A stretch of DNA of 64,000 bases, from assembly GCA_013407085.1 (NCBI GenBank), contig JACCGJ010001801.1, positions 124,001 through 188,000 on the forward strand. The letters run 5' to 3'. The notes below the pieces were generated by a model. That model was not told the DNA's origin and did not search any database. It saw nothing but the letters and a program-made list of their open reading frames with translations. Positions 61,501-64,000 of the stretch are shown one piece after another. Position 1 is the stretch's first letter. Every line of letters begins with the position of its first letter. The position numbers were made by a program, and so were the translations under genes. Source of the stretch: Atriophallophorus winterbourni (Eukaryota > Platyhelminthes > Trematoda > Plagiorchiida > Microphallidae).

Positions 61501-63231
61501 TACGAATGTAATGATCAATCGTGACATAAACAATACACAGCAAGCGGACGGGCATCATCCTCATCGGAAATGGCGTTATATCGGGAGTCATTTATACGTG
61601 TTTAACTGCTATCCAGCAATGACAAAATAAAATCCTATACAGATGATGAAAGTGGGATTTAAATCTACTGAATTGATAAATGCTTAAGCACAGACCCATT
61701 GGGATGTGGTCCCACAAATCGAATCAAACAAGCATTATAAACGCGCAACGCGGCATCAGCTTGATGTGTTGAGCTCTAGTTTCTCTAAAACAAATTTCGA
61801 GCTGGAGAGTTTCGTAACCGAAGCGCGCTAGACGGCCAACGTTTATCTCCTTGTCTGTCTGACCGCACCAAACAAAAATCGATGATGCCCTCGGGTGTTT
61901 GCCGTGAATCTGCGAGGTTCGCTACTGGATTGCCGTCGCCCGTCACTAAAAGATAAACTATGAAGAAGTTCTTCAAAGAATACTACTAAAACGTTATTAA
62001 CTAGTTATTGATTTGCACAGCTTATCGAATGGACACTTTCGAAAGTTTATCAAATACGTTTTCCGGAGTTCTGAATGTTTCAGGCTACACCGTGCTGATT
62101 TGATAGTTAGTGGTAATGAGCCAGGTAGCGGGGTTCTTTTATATATCAGTCTAGGTCTGAACAAACTCGACCCACATGCAGTCTATGGCTGCGCAGCACT
62201 TTGCCAGATGTCAATGGGAAGGAAGCATGAAACCTCTTGCCAACGACATTGCGAAGTCCGAACAACTCGTTCTTGATAGCTCACACAGTGGAGCGTCATC
62301 TGCAAGCTGAAGGAGAGCGGAAGCCGCTAAATGGCGAACACCAAGACAACAACTTATCAAACTGACCCGACTCCGGACGTTGTTGGACTAAAGTCACGCA
62401 GAAATCATCGTGCCACAGATGCGCACACCCATAATAGTCATCTACCGAAGCAACCCAACTGTCGACCATCCAAACATTGCAGATACTATTCAACGGCTCC
62501 GGTAATAATTTTGGAGACAGCTCGAGCGCAGGGTGCAAAATTTGAGCGGCAGATATAACACATTCCGAGAATTGTACACCAAACGCACAAGTTGAGCATC
62601 GTTGTTTTTTATTATTGTTTTAGTAAAAACAATTAAAAGTAGAAAATTGGTTAACTCACATGTCATTCCTCGCCATGTGTGATACCGTTTCGTTATGATC
62701 CACACGCAATATGATATTCCCTTGTTCGAAACCCAAAAACACCATGTGCCATTCGTTGTCCGACAATGCACTATCGGCATGATACCGTAATTGTGCGGCT
62801 CCAGCCCCACTATTGACAATCGCCACCAAGTTTCCTCCACGCAATTCTATAGCCAACGTATCAAACCCAGCTGTTTGAAAACCCGGAATCACCAACCCTC
62901 CGTACAAACCCTCGGTTAATTTATCTTCATCGATTGAACTGCTGAAAACTAGCAGTGCATTCATTACGTTCGTGCGGAATTTGAAGGATAATTGCGATTT
63001 CGCCGTGACAGACCATCCACGGATTCGCATATAAGACCCGTTTCCATTGAAGGTGACCACATTGGGAATGTTTGCGTTTTCTCCATTCAACTGTGAAGCA
63101 ACTGCTTTGTTGGACAAAAGTGAAGCGTAGTCACAATCCTTGGTGAACAGGTTAGAGGATGACTGAAAATTGAAGCTCTCGTGAAATTTGGAGTTGAGTT
63201 CAAACTGGAACTCTGCTTCCTGAAACGTTAC
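27768..63231 (-). CDS. NRXN: Alpha-neurexin, 3' half of the gene (13 exons in window)
   Basis: Presynaptic single-pass adhesion receptor. In other animals it binds neuroligin and other partners through LamG domains and signals through a PDZ-binding C-terminus. The exons give end of LamG2, LamG3, EGF2, LamG4, LamG5, EGF3, LamG6, stalk, one TM helix, then RRDEGSY and a cytoplasmic tail. This order and the post-TM RDEGSY motif separate it from Caspr, agrin and other LamG proteins. LamG1, EGF1 and most of LamG2 lie beyond the right edge. Exon joins were checked by phase, and all agree except around LamG5. Introns run from about 0.3 to 8.7 kb and are full of retroelements. About 1200 residues are in the window. 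Exon boundaries are read from GT-AG sites, not from transcripts. Confidence 0.92.
29030..29670 (+). mobile_element. RTE-like LINE 3' end (degenerate)
   Basis: Fragments resemble the post-RT region (ETW, then NAEVL), followed by MKVVGIGLTSLKELALDHSL and CVKRRLQAGKEQI, then a C-x2-C zinc-finger segment. It ends CATGGTCGACATCGACCGCA then GGAGGCCAAC, with a mutated CAA tail. It lies in the last neurexin intron, antisense to the gene. Confidence 0.75.
30785..31700 (+). mobile_element. CR1/jockey-like LINE 3' part with ATTGA-repeat tail
   Basis: A 207-codon open frame (30693-31316) contains KEKDLSVWVSSTLKPSHNVK, RIINTYLRPTMEYAVQAWSP and IYHRTTKLVCGLK, the region after the RT palm. Further frames give FTWNSLPSNVAHAPNLDIFKSSL. 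It ends in ATTGAATTGAATTGAATTGA (31674-31697). The open frame is fairly well kept, so this is younger than the 4.97 and 42.9 kb copies. Antisense in a neurexin intron. Confidence 0.88.
31848..32135 (+). repeat. Tandem dimer of the hammerhead-carrying short repeat
   Basis: The first unit has CTGATGA at 31863 and a perfect TGGC/GCCA stem II, but the GAAA box is changed to GGAAG. The second has CTTATGA at 32065, with AAAACCGGTTTTGG after it. The period is 202 bp. Between them lies the shared body: a GTGATTCTGTATTTGAACAT block, CGTGGTTCGTTGTAGGAACC, then a CTATATAACGGTGGCAT block. Both ribozyme cores look inactive. Confidence 0.75.
32615..32825 (-). repeat. Short hammerhead repeat, subtype 2, with intact ribozyme
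   Basis: Read on the minus strand it has a CATGTGTTTGGACACATG hairpin, TCCAACAGTGGCATACAAGC, and GTTAACCATTCCTCCACTGT. Then GATCCTGATCTTACTGTCCC, the hammerhead, GTGGGGTGTGTGATGCAAAT, and an end near GCAAATGAATATTTTGG follow. The 3' ends of related copies at 40.6, 57.7 and 58.9 kb stop at nearly the same place. It lies in a neurexin intron, in sense. Confidence 0.8.
32633..32675 (-). ncRNA. Hammerhead ribozyme (type I), all core residues present
   Basis: Minus strand: stem I CCCTAC, core CTGATGA (32662-32668), stem II GTGC-loop AAACA-GCAC, GAAA, CCGG, cleavage triplet GTC, stem I' GTGGGG. Stem I pairs six of six, allowing one G-U pair. Stem III is only A-U and C-G in one molecule, but ACCGGT is self-complementary, so two RNAs could form a 6-bp stem III. 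This is the best ribozyme in the window and lies in sense in neurexin pre-mRNA. Confidence 0.85.
32826..33800. other. Neurexin intron sequence, nothing recognised
   Basis: AT-rich; no exon, ORF or named repeat was seen. Confidence 0.4.
33805..34262 (+). mobile_element. RTE-like LINE 3' end with CAA tail
   Basis: Frames give RLVWLGHVYRMKNGRIPKYI, LYGELQLGSRPLGRPHLRY, then KTLGTDATSWEKLAFGRSHW and RHRCKRC-type zinc finger ending RDCSS. The 3' tail is GGAGGCTACCAACAACAACA. Several frameshifts are present. Antisense in a neurexin intron. Confidence 0.85.
34298..34470 (+). repeat. Short hammerhead-family repeat (degenerate)
   Basis: Has CTGACGATGGTAAACAACTG at 34309, where the ribozyme core starts, then a changed GAAA region. 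The body block CTGTATTTAAACATCGTGGT follows at about 34429. The core is not intact. Confidence 0.5.
34955..35035 (-). repeat. Fragment of the short hammerhead-family repeat
   Basis: Contains the body block: ACACTGTGGAATAGGGTTCT, then ACGACGAACTACGGTGTTCT. No ribozyme part was seen. Confidence 0.5.
35036..36865. other. Neurexin intron sequence, nothing recognised
   Basis: AT-rich. A 113-codon plus-strand ORF at 35255-35596 shows no domain that I know. Confidence 0.4.
36866..37086 (-). repeat. Short hammerhead repeat flanked by 8-bp target-site duplication
   Basis: The 205-bp insert (36874-37078) is flanked by AGTATTGT at 36866-36873 and 37079-37086. On the minus strand it runs from GGGAATCACTTTGTGATTCT through the body blocks to the hammerhead and ends GATGTGAGCACCACAATA. 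This is the best copy for defining linear ends. It lies in sense just downstream of the last LamG6 exon. Confidence 0.85.
36905..36945 (-). ncRNA. Hammerhead ribozyme (type I)
   Basis: Minus strand: TCTCCAC, CTGATGA (36933-36939), GGC/GCC stem II with an AAACA loop and a C-A mismatch at its base, GAAA, CCGATA, ATGGTG. The triplet is ATA instead of GTA or GTC, and stem I is weakened. It is partly decayed. Confidence 0.65.
37169..37310 (-). CDS. NRXN: Neurexin exon: end of LamG6
   Basis: Acceptor CATTCCCAG; donor GTGAGT at 37168. Two nt complete a Gly codon, and it leaves 2 nt. It encodes GLFFNGIDLLSVLKGLLIPG and a hydrophilic stretch ending DHLSEHLYG. G-L-x-x-N-G matches the last LamG6 strand. 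Found by phase-guided reading. The next intron is 8.7 kb, the longest in the window. Confidence 0.9.
38975..39112 (-). CDS. NRXN: Neurexin exon: LamG6 late strand and insert
   Basis: Acceptor is a long T/C tract ending CCCCACAG; donor GTAAGT at 38974. Phases agree on both sides. It encodes GAHFNDVNFILIGSKNV, equivalent to the I-I-I-G-G strand, then a proline- and threonine-rich stretch PLFPTIPGTLLA. Confidence 0.88.
39555..39770 (-). repeat. Possible degenerate short hammerhead-family repeat
   Basis: The order CACCACAAGCGGCTTTTGGT, TAGTAAAATTAGTTTTGGGCTC, and a GGGGTTCCAACCAAAGACAA block recalls the family. Divergence is high, and no ribozyme core can be read. Confidence 0.3.
39915..40086 (-). 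CDS. NRXN: Neurexin exon: LamG6 middle
   Basis: Acceptor CCATTTTGCAG; donor GTACGT at 39914. Phase 0 in, 1 nt out. It encodes VMVRFNLGGG, VADGRYHVVQFIRDGKHATL and MVDFRF. D-G-x-Y-H-V-V and A-T-L-x-V-D are strongly like neurexin LamG6. Confidence 0.95.
40545..40685 (+). repeat. Short hammerhead repeat, subtype 2 (5'-truncated)
   Basis: GCGGATCCTGATCGTACTGT leads into the ribozyme, then GTGGGGTATGTGTGATGGAG and an end near GCAAATGAGCATTTTT. The 5' part is missing. Antisense to neurexin. Confidence 0.75.
40605..40648 (+). ncRNA. Hammerhead ribozyme (type I), core intact
   Basis: CTGATGA at 40613-40619, stem II GTG/CAC, GAAA at 40633-40636, CCGG, GTC, then GTGGGG. Stem I pairs CCGTAC with GTGGGG, with one mismatch. 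All catalytic core residues are present. It is on the strand opposite neurexin. Confidence 0.8.
41495..41590 (+). repeat. Short hammerhead repeat, subtype 2 (core decayed)
   Basis: GCGGATCCTGACGGCACTGT, then ACAGATGAGCGCAAACAGCA where CTGATGA and stem II would lie, then CGGGAAC in place of GAAACC, and a GTGGGATGGAAACGCAT end. Clearly related, but inactive. Confidence 0.65.
41630..41975 (+). mobile_element. RTE-like LINE 3' end with CAA tail
   Basis: KRDMKALGIDPESSEEHALD, an arginine-rich stretch, and a Cys-x2-Cys segment ending GRDC-like, then CATGGTCGACATCGACCGAA and GTAGGCCAACAACAACAA. Nearly the same as the copies at 10.8 and 33.8 kb; frameshifted. Antisense in a neurexin intron. Confidence 0.8.
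42218..42408 (-). CDS. NRXN: Neurexin exon: LamG6 first strands
   Basis: Acceptor AAATACAG; donor GTAAAC at 42217. Two nt complete the previous codon; it ends in phase 0. It encodes ISFVSFEIFPP, DEIAFGIQTT, GIIFVGN and SDFIEIAMIP, the opening strands of LamG6. Confidence 0.9.
42947..43475 (+). mobile_element. CR1/jockey-like LINE fragment (degenerate)
   Basis: HFADDMEIWTQISSADDCEK keeps the catalytic A-D-D. Further pieces are KDIALVDKIYHRATKLVMGL, RNVPYIEKL and RRDIILTYRIVSTEGHPLNY. Very similar to the copy at 13.0-13.6 kb, with internal deletions and stops, and truncated at both ends. Confidence 0.85.
43982..44304 (-). CDS. NRXN: Neurexin exon: LamG5 last strand and EGF3
   Basis: Donor GTGAGT at 43981, leaving 1 nt. 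It encodes FNYANIPHDSTFHGCLASVL and a linker with SGCDPQQF. Then EGF3 with six Cys follows (CSPRLCQFNGRC, ARCDCTLTSFRGKFC). The acceptor is either TTTTAG before 44304 or CACTGAG before 44318. The second would fit a phase-0 upstream exon and add five residues. The linker between GCL and the EGF module is longer than I would expect. Confidence 0.9.
44391..44436. repeat. TATC-type microsatellite
   Basis: Imperfect tandem TATCTA/TCTA units between two neurexin exons. Confidence 0.85.
46282..46403 (-). CDS. NRXN: Probable neurexin exon: end of LamG5, with an internal frame break
   Basis: One frame gives SNSFISTDIGVKRIFHPTVL and QRDDLKGLV, then a stop. A shift of one base continues as RYFVGGERPSFQ, resembling the neurexin LamG5 segment that ends in Y-I-G-G. 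The candidate acceptor is TCGTCTAG and the candidate donor GTGATG; both are weak. The evidence is homology by eye, and boundaries are uncertain. Confidence 0.4.
46425..46472. repeat. AT dinucleotide and palindromic AT tract
   Basis: Alternating AT with short interruptions, self-complementary. It sits just upstream of the uncertain LamG5 exon, so assembly errors here are plausible. Confidence 0.85.
46722..46891 (-). CDS. NRXN: Neurexin exon: LamG5 middle (phase conflict with neighbours)
   Basis: Acceptor TTAACAG, with a poor pyrimidine tract; donor GTTTGT at 46721. The only open frame encodes NLVMYCLDKTEVFKIIFMNG, SWQVLYYEHVDKRSQMALSI and SHWHFIQ, matching LamG5 strands up to the W-H signature. 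That frame needs 1 nt from the upstream exon, but the 48080-48456 exon ends in phase 0. Either a micro-exon is missing, the assembly has an indel, or the region is damaged. Confidence 0.75.
48080..48456 (-). CDS. NRXN: Neurexin exon: end of LamG4, start of LamG5
   Basis: Acceptor GATTACAG; donor GTGAGT at 48079. Two nt complete an Asp codon from the previous exon; it ends in phase 0. It encodes YFIGQISKFEFNGRDVL (LamG4 end) and then IEFPVQFFNADSHITFM and FSIEFYAKFTK (LamG5 start). The next recognisable exon needs a phase-1 donor, so this join does not fit. Confidence 0.9.
49850..50110 (-). repeat. Short hammerhead repeat (nearly full unit)
   Basis: On the minus strand it has the spacer CGCCTTGAGTGTTTGACCAA, an xATCACTTTxTxATTC block, ACATCGTGGTTCGTTGTACG and the AACCTAATCTTACTGTCTCC lead-in, then the ribozyme (49887-49926). 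The first core box is CGGATGA instead of CTGATGA; GAAACCGGTAGTGGTG is intact. It ends very close to the neurexin LamG4 exon donor at 50129. Confidence 0.75.
50130..50238 (-). CDS. NRXN: Neurexin exon: LamG4 middle (109 nt)
   Basis: Acceptor TTATTTCAG; donor GTAAGT at 50129. It starts in phase 0 and leaves 1 nt. It encodes SFVYVADNEWHSVQVIRKSQ and MLNFTVDGI, the N-x-W-H and L-x-V-D signatures of LamG. Too short to show as an ORF; found by reading for the missing strands. Confidence 0.92.
50405..50510 (+). repeat. Short hammerhead repeat (5'- and 3'-truncated)
   Basis: GAACCTGATCTTACTGTCTC leads to the ribozyme, then GGGATGGGGATGTGAGCACA. It lies about 170 bp from exon 50130-50238, antisense to neurexin. 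Confidence 0.75.
50435..50477 (+). ncRNA. Hammerhead ribozyme (core intact, stem II weak)
   Basis: CTCCAT, CTGATGA (50442-50448), a poorly paired stem II with an AAACA loop, GAAA (50462-50465), CCGG, GTA, GTGG. Both core boxes are exact. Stem II has lost pairs compared with sister copies. Confidence 0.65.
50530..50572 (-). ncRNA. Hammerhead-like motif, PLE type
   Basis: Minus strand: CTGACGA (50559-50565), AGCTTCTG-TGT-CAGAAAT, GAAA, CGTT. Both core boxes are intact; stem I is poorly paired. It is a solo piece of the PLE terminal repeat in sense orientation, about 290 nt upstream of a neurexin exon. A decayed partner in the opposite orientation (GAAACGTTG block) lies near 50866-50915. Confidence 0.5.
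51640..51869 (-). CDS. NRXN: Neurexin exon: LamG4 first half
   Basis: Acceptor CCCTTACAG; donor GTGAGT at 51639. It begins with 2 nt completing the previous codon and ends in phase 0. It encodes ILNFNGFQLL, NMLIRFRTKQRSHALIFTT, CLELQINNGQAVLIYDFGEG: the N-terminal strands of a LamG domain. Confidence 0.92.
52280..53221. mobile_element. Pogo/Tigger-type DNA transposon, internally deleted
   Basis: The terminal inverted repeats are CCGTAAATACCCGCG at 52280-52294 and its exact complement at 53207-53221. TA flanks both sides (52278-52279 and 53222-53223), the usual target duplication of Tc1/mariner/pogo elements. Inner terminal sequences also match in part (ACGCAC / GTGCGT-like, and GGACGC / GCGTCC). 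The 942-bp element holds only the DNA-binding part of a transposase; no DDE/D catalytic domain fits. Confidence 0.85.
52386..52796 (-). pseudogene. Pogo-superfamily transposase, N-terminal DNA-binding domains only
   Basis: Starts MKKTKRQSYTSNFKMEVIKY, then AKEHRNRAAKRQFGPTECVI and RKWRKAE, the first helix-turn-helix of pogo/Tigger and POGK-like proteins. KRANRGSKAHYPNLKKALIK follows. An in-frame TGA comes at about 52566, then the frame resumes: STTTVRLQALRLAKEQRIAD, FEASMNWCRRFFVRNNLSIR, RRT, which is the CENP-B-type second HTH. It stops at 52386. The catalytic domain is absent. Confidence 0.85.
54085..54160 (-). mobile_element. Solo LINE tail (CAA-tailed family)
   Basis: Minus strand: CTTATGATGTACATCCATTG, ACGAGACCGGCCGAAGGAGG, CCAACAATAACAACAACT. 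Only the last 70-odd bp of the RTE-like LINE, extremely 5'-truncated. Confidence 0.75.
55651..55997 (-). CDS. NRXN: Neurexin exon: end of LamG3 and EGF2
   Basis: Acceptor TTTCTTAG; donor GTGAGT at 55650. The first nt completes the codon left by the previous exon, and it leaves 1 nt. It encodes NLNGFIYLGGLPEM, EVWSAHLNQNFLGCLGDVIV, then an EGF module with six Cys spanning TCTDAYCQNKGSCLSQWQQL and KCDCSQSNFRGERC. This matches the LamG3-EGF2 boundary of alpha-neurexins. Confidence 0.95.
57690..57800 (-). repeat. Short hammerhead repeat, subtype 2 (first core box lost)
   Basis: Minus strand: ACTATCCCTGTCAAACAAAC replaces the CTGATGA region. GAAACCGGTCGTGGGGTG is kept, then the subtype-2 3' end GTATGCATATGAACATTTTG. 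Inactive. Confidence 0.65.
57818..60335 (-). mobile_element. RTE-like LINE, endonuclease end through RT to 3' tail
   Basis: The longest copy of this family in the window. From 60335 downward: endonuclease end (TDHLLVCAKFKLHHTRFHRT), linker (AARFAKSFTAEF), RT (VLADRIYYESQNGFRGGISD, SLYAVLIDLTKA, FKIRRGVKQGCVLVPTLFGI, then VLLADDAAFIAHSHEHHQTI with catalytic A-D-D), KTKVLGRGIVSIPIITVANC, GRIPKYLYYGELQLGSRTLG, zinc-finger end, 3' GACATC-type tail. Stops and frameshifts abound. A 42-bp ribozyme-repeat insertion sits at 58901. It abuts another LINE type at its 5' end. Confidence 0.88.
58901..58942 (-). repeat. 42-bp insertion of the hammerhead-repeat 3' end with 10-bp target-site duplication
   Basis: TTATGACATC occurs at 58891-58900 and again at 58943-58952. 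Between them, on the minus strand, is GTCGTGGGGTGTGTG then AAACGGAAAAGTATGCAAAT and GAATATT. This equals the subtype-2 repeat from the ribozyme cleavage triplet GTC to its 3' end. Removing the insert and one duplicate restores the LINE reading frame (DDVIRAITYA), which confirms a true insertion. Confidence 0.9.
60336..61170 (-). mobile_element. Second LINE type: RT fragment with altered catalytic box
   Basis: The 100-codon frame 60866-61168 reads ITAGVKQCLPISLFHCAMWD, AFQSAMGGIELFLSGRVVYL, DYANDIDLVGED. The expected Y-A-D-D is Y-A-N-D, so the RT would be inactive. Downstream pieces match the post-RT region: SPRKCKVLFHEW, FRMAKVSLKYTKLKCPW, VLL, GSECWTVGETV. It is unlike the CAA-tailed and CR1-like families. 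It is cut by the 5' end of the RTE-like LINE near 60335. Confidence 0.75.
62215..62470 (+). mobile_element. Degenerate LINE 3' end (CAA-tailed family)
   Basis: MKPLANDIAKSEQLVLDSSH aligns with MKALDIDPASWEELALDRSH of the 10.8 kb copy; CAAGCTGAAGGAGAG follows as in other copies. Then similarity fades and no CAA tail remains. Confidence 0.5.
62660..63231 (-). CDS. NRXN: Neurexin exon: end of LamG2 and most of LamG3
   Basis: Acceptor TTTTGCAG ends at 63232; donor GTGAGT starts at 62659. It starts in phase 0 and leaves 2 nt. It encodes VTFQEAEFQFELN (LamG2 end), a Cys, then LamG3 strands: VTFNGNGSYMRIRGW, LSFKFRTN, LLVFSS, DTLAIELRGGNLVAIVNSGAG, DNEWHMVFLGFEQGNIILRV. The upstream exon is outside the window. 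Confidence 0.92.
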
Positions 63232-63439
63232 CTGCAAAATGAATCAGACAAATTTACTTCGGATATATTGAACAGAATTTAAACAAATTCAAATGATGCT
63301 CGTTTATTTCCTTGCAACTTGATGGCGGGGAACTGCTGAATGTGTAATGATGTTCATAATGTTGTCTGTTCAATTCAACGATTCCGATCTAGATTTTGCT
63401 GTATGTAATGATCCATCGATGTAAATAATATCCTCGTTT

Positions 63440-63560
63440 ACATGCATTTCCAGCTCACATACTCCACGACCGTTTTTGTGATGATTGCACTCATCCGGTA
63501 GGGACAGTACGATTGGGATTCGAATACCTTGAAACAGTGGAGGAACCGTAAATGAGGTTC
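63440..63560 (-). repeat. Short hammerhead repeat, subtype 2 (decayed)
   Basis: Minus strand: AATCGTACTGTCCCTAC, CGGATGA instead of CTGATGA, GTGCAATCATCAC, AAAAACGGTCGTGGAG. Core boxes are mutated. It lies just 5' of the first neurexin exon in the window. Confidence 0.65.
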
Positions 63561-64000
63561 GCGCTGGTACGCCGGAGTGGTTAGGCTCGGTGGTAAGCTC
63601 AATTAGCCAAACGTGGTTTTCACCTCATCTGTCTCTGGATAAATGTGATTAAACTGGTTGGTCATGAAAACGTTAGCAAACATTGGCATACAAGTGCTAA
63701 ACTTGTATTCATCAATGAAGTTTATCAAATACGGACTCAACGTTTTTGAAAAGAGCATTCTAAATCAAATCAGTGTATGTTATTGAGCACATGTTACTGA
63801 GCGCGTGTCGAAAAACTAAGCCATCAGACAAAATTCTTAAAGAAAATTAAATCTCAATAAATTTTAATATCATTTTCCCGGGTGCAGATATTCAAAAGAT
63901 TGATTTTACAATACATTCTGAAAAATCGCGTTATATACTCTAACATTTAACGCTTTCATTATCTGGATTAGAAACGTATTAGTGTTAACTAAAAAGAGTA

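Noticed and set aside
43965..63237. Alternative identity as Caspr, agrin, slit or crumbs
   Set aside because: Single EGF modules between paired LamG domains, one TM helix and R-D-E-G-S-Y after it fit alpha-neurexin; no F5/8, fibrinogen-like, LRR or cadherin parts were seen.
63560..63620. tRNA-like stretch GCCGGAGTGGTTAGGC
   Set aside because: Resembles part of a Ser/Leu tRNA D-arm region, but no acceptor stem, anticodon arm or T arm can be folded.

Overview
This is a eukaryotic (animal) genome window. It is AT-rich, with small exons in long introns, consensus GT-AG splice sites and many decayed retroelements. No bacterial-type genes, rRNA, tRNA or CRISPR array were seen. The mix of a neurexin gene, LINEs ending in short tandem repeats, Penelope-like elements and hammerhead-ribozyme repeats suggests a flatworm, probably a trematode. 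That assignment is inference only.

The one clear host gene is the 3' half of an alpha-neurexin on the minus strand, about 27.8-63.2 kb. I rebuilt 13 exons by reading splice sites and checking phases. In order they encode the end of LamG2, LamG3, EGF2, LamG4, LamG5, EGF3, LamG6, a stalk, one membrane helix and a cytoplasmic tail of about 128 residues ending E-W-F-L. LamG1, EGF1 and most of LamG2 lie beyond the right edge. Most exon joins are phase-perfect; the LamG5 segment has unexplained frame problems.

Region by region: 0-10.6 kb has no recognisable gene, only repeat debris. 10.6-12.6 kb is a Penelope-like element (PLE) with a GIY-YIG endonuclease and an inverted terminal structure holding hammerhead-like motifs, split by a LINE. 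12.6-20.1 kb is a graveyard of two LINE types. 20.9-21.9 kb is a 1000-base assembly gap, followed by a second PLE with reverse transcriptase and GIY-YIG. 23.9-27.5 kb shows nothing recognisable. From 27.5 kb to the end, neurexin introns hold LINE fragments, a pogo/Tigger-type DNA transposon, and many copies of a short repeat.

The most interesting system is that short repeat. It is a dispersed unit of about 200-240 bp, sometimes a tandem dimer, that carries a type I hammerhead ribozyme with a very short, palindromic stem III. One copy is flanked by an 8-bp target-site duplication. A 42-bp copy inside a LINE is flanked by a 10-bp duplication and begins at the ribozyme cleavage triplet. This suggests a ribozyme-processed, retrotransposed RNA (retrozyme-like or Sm-alpha-like), possibly mobilised by the PLEs. 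Several copies lie in the sense orientation inside neurexin introns.
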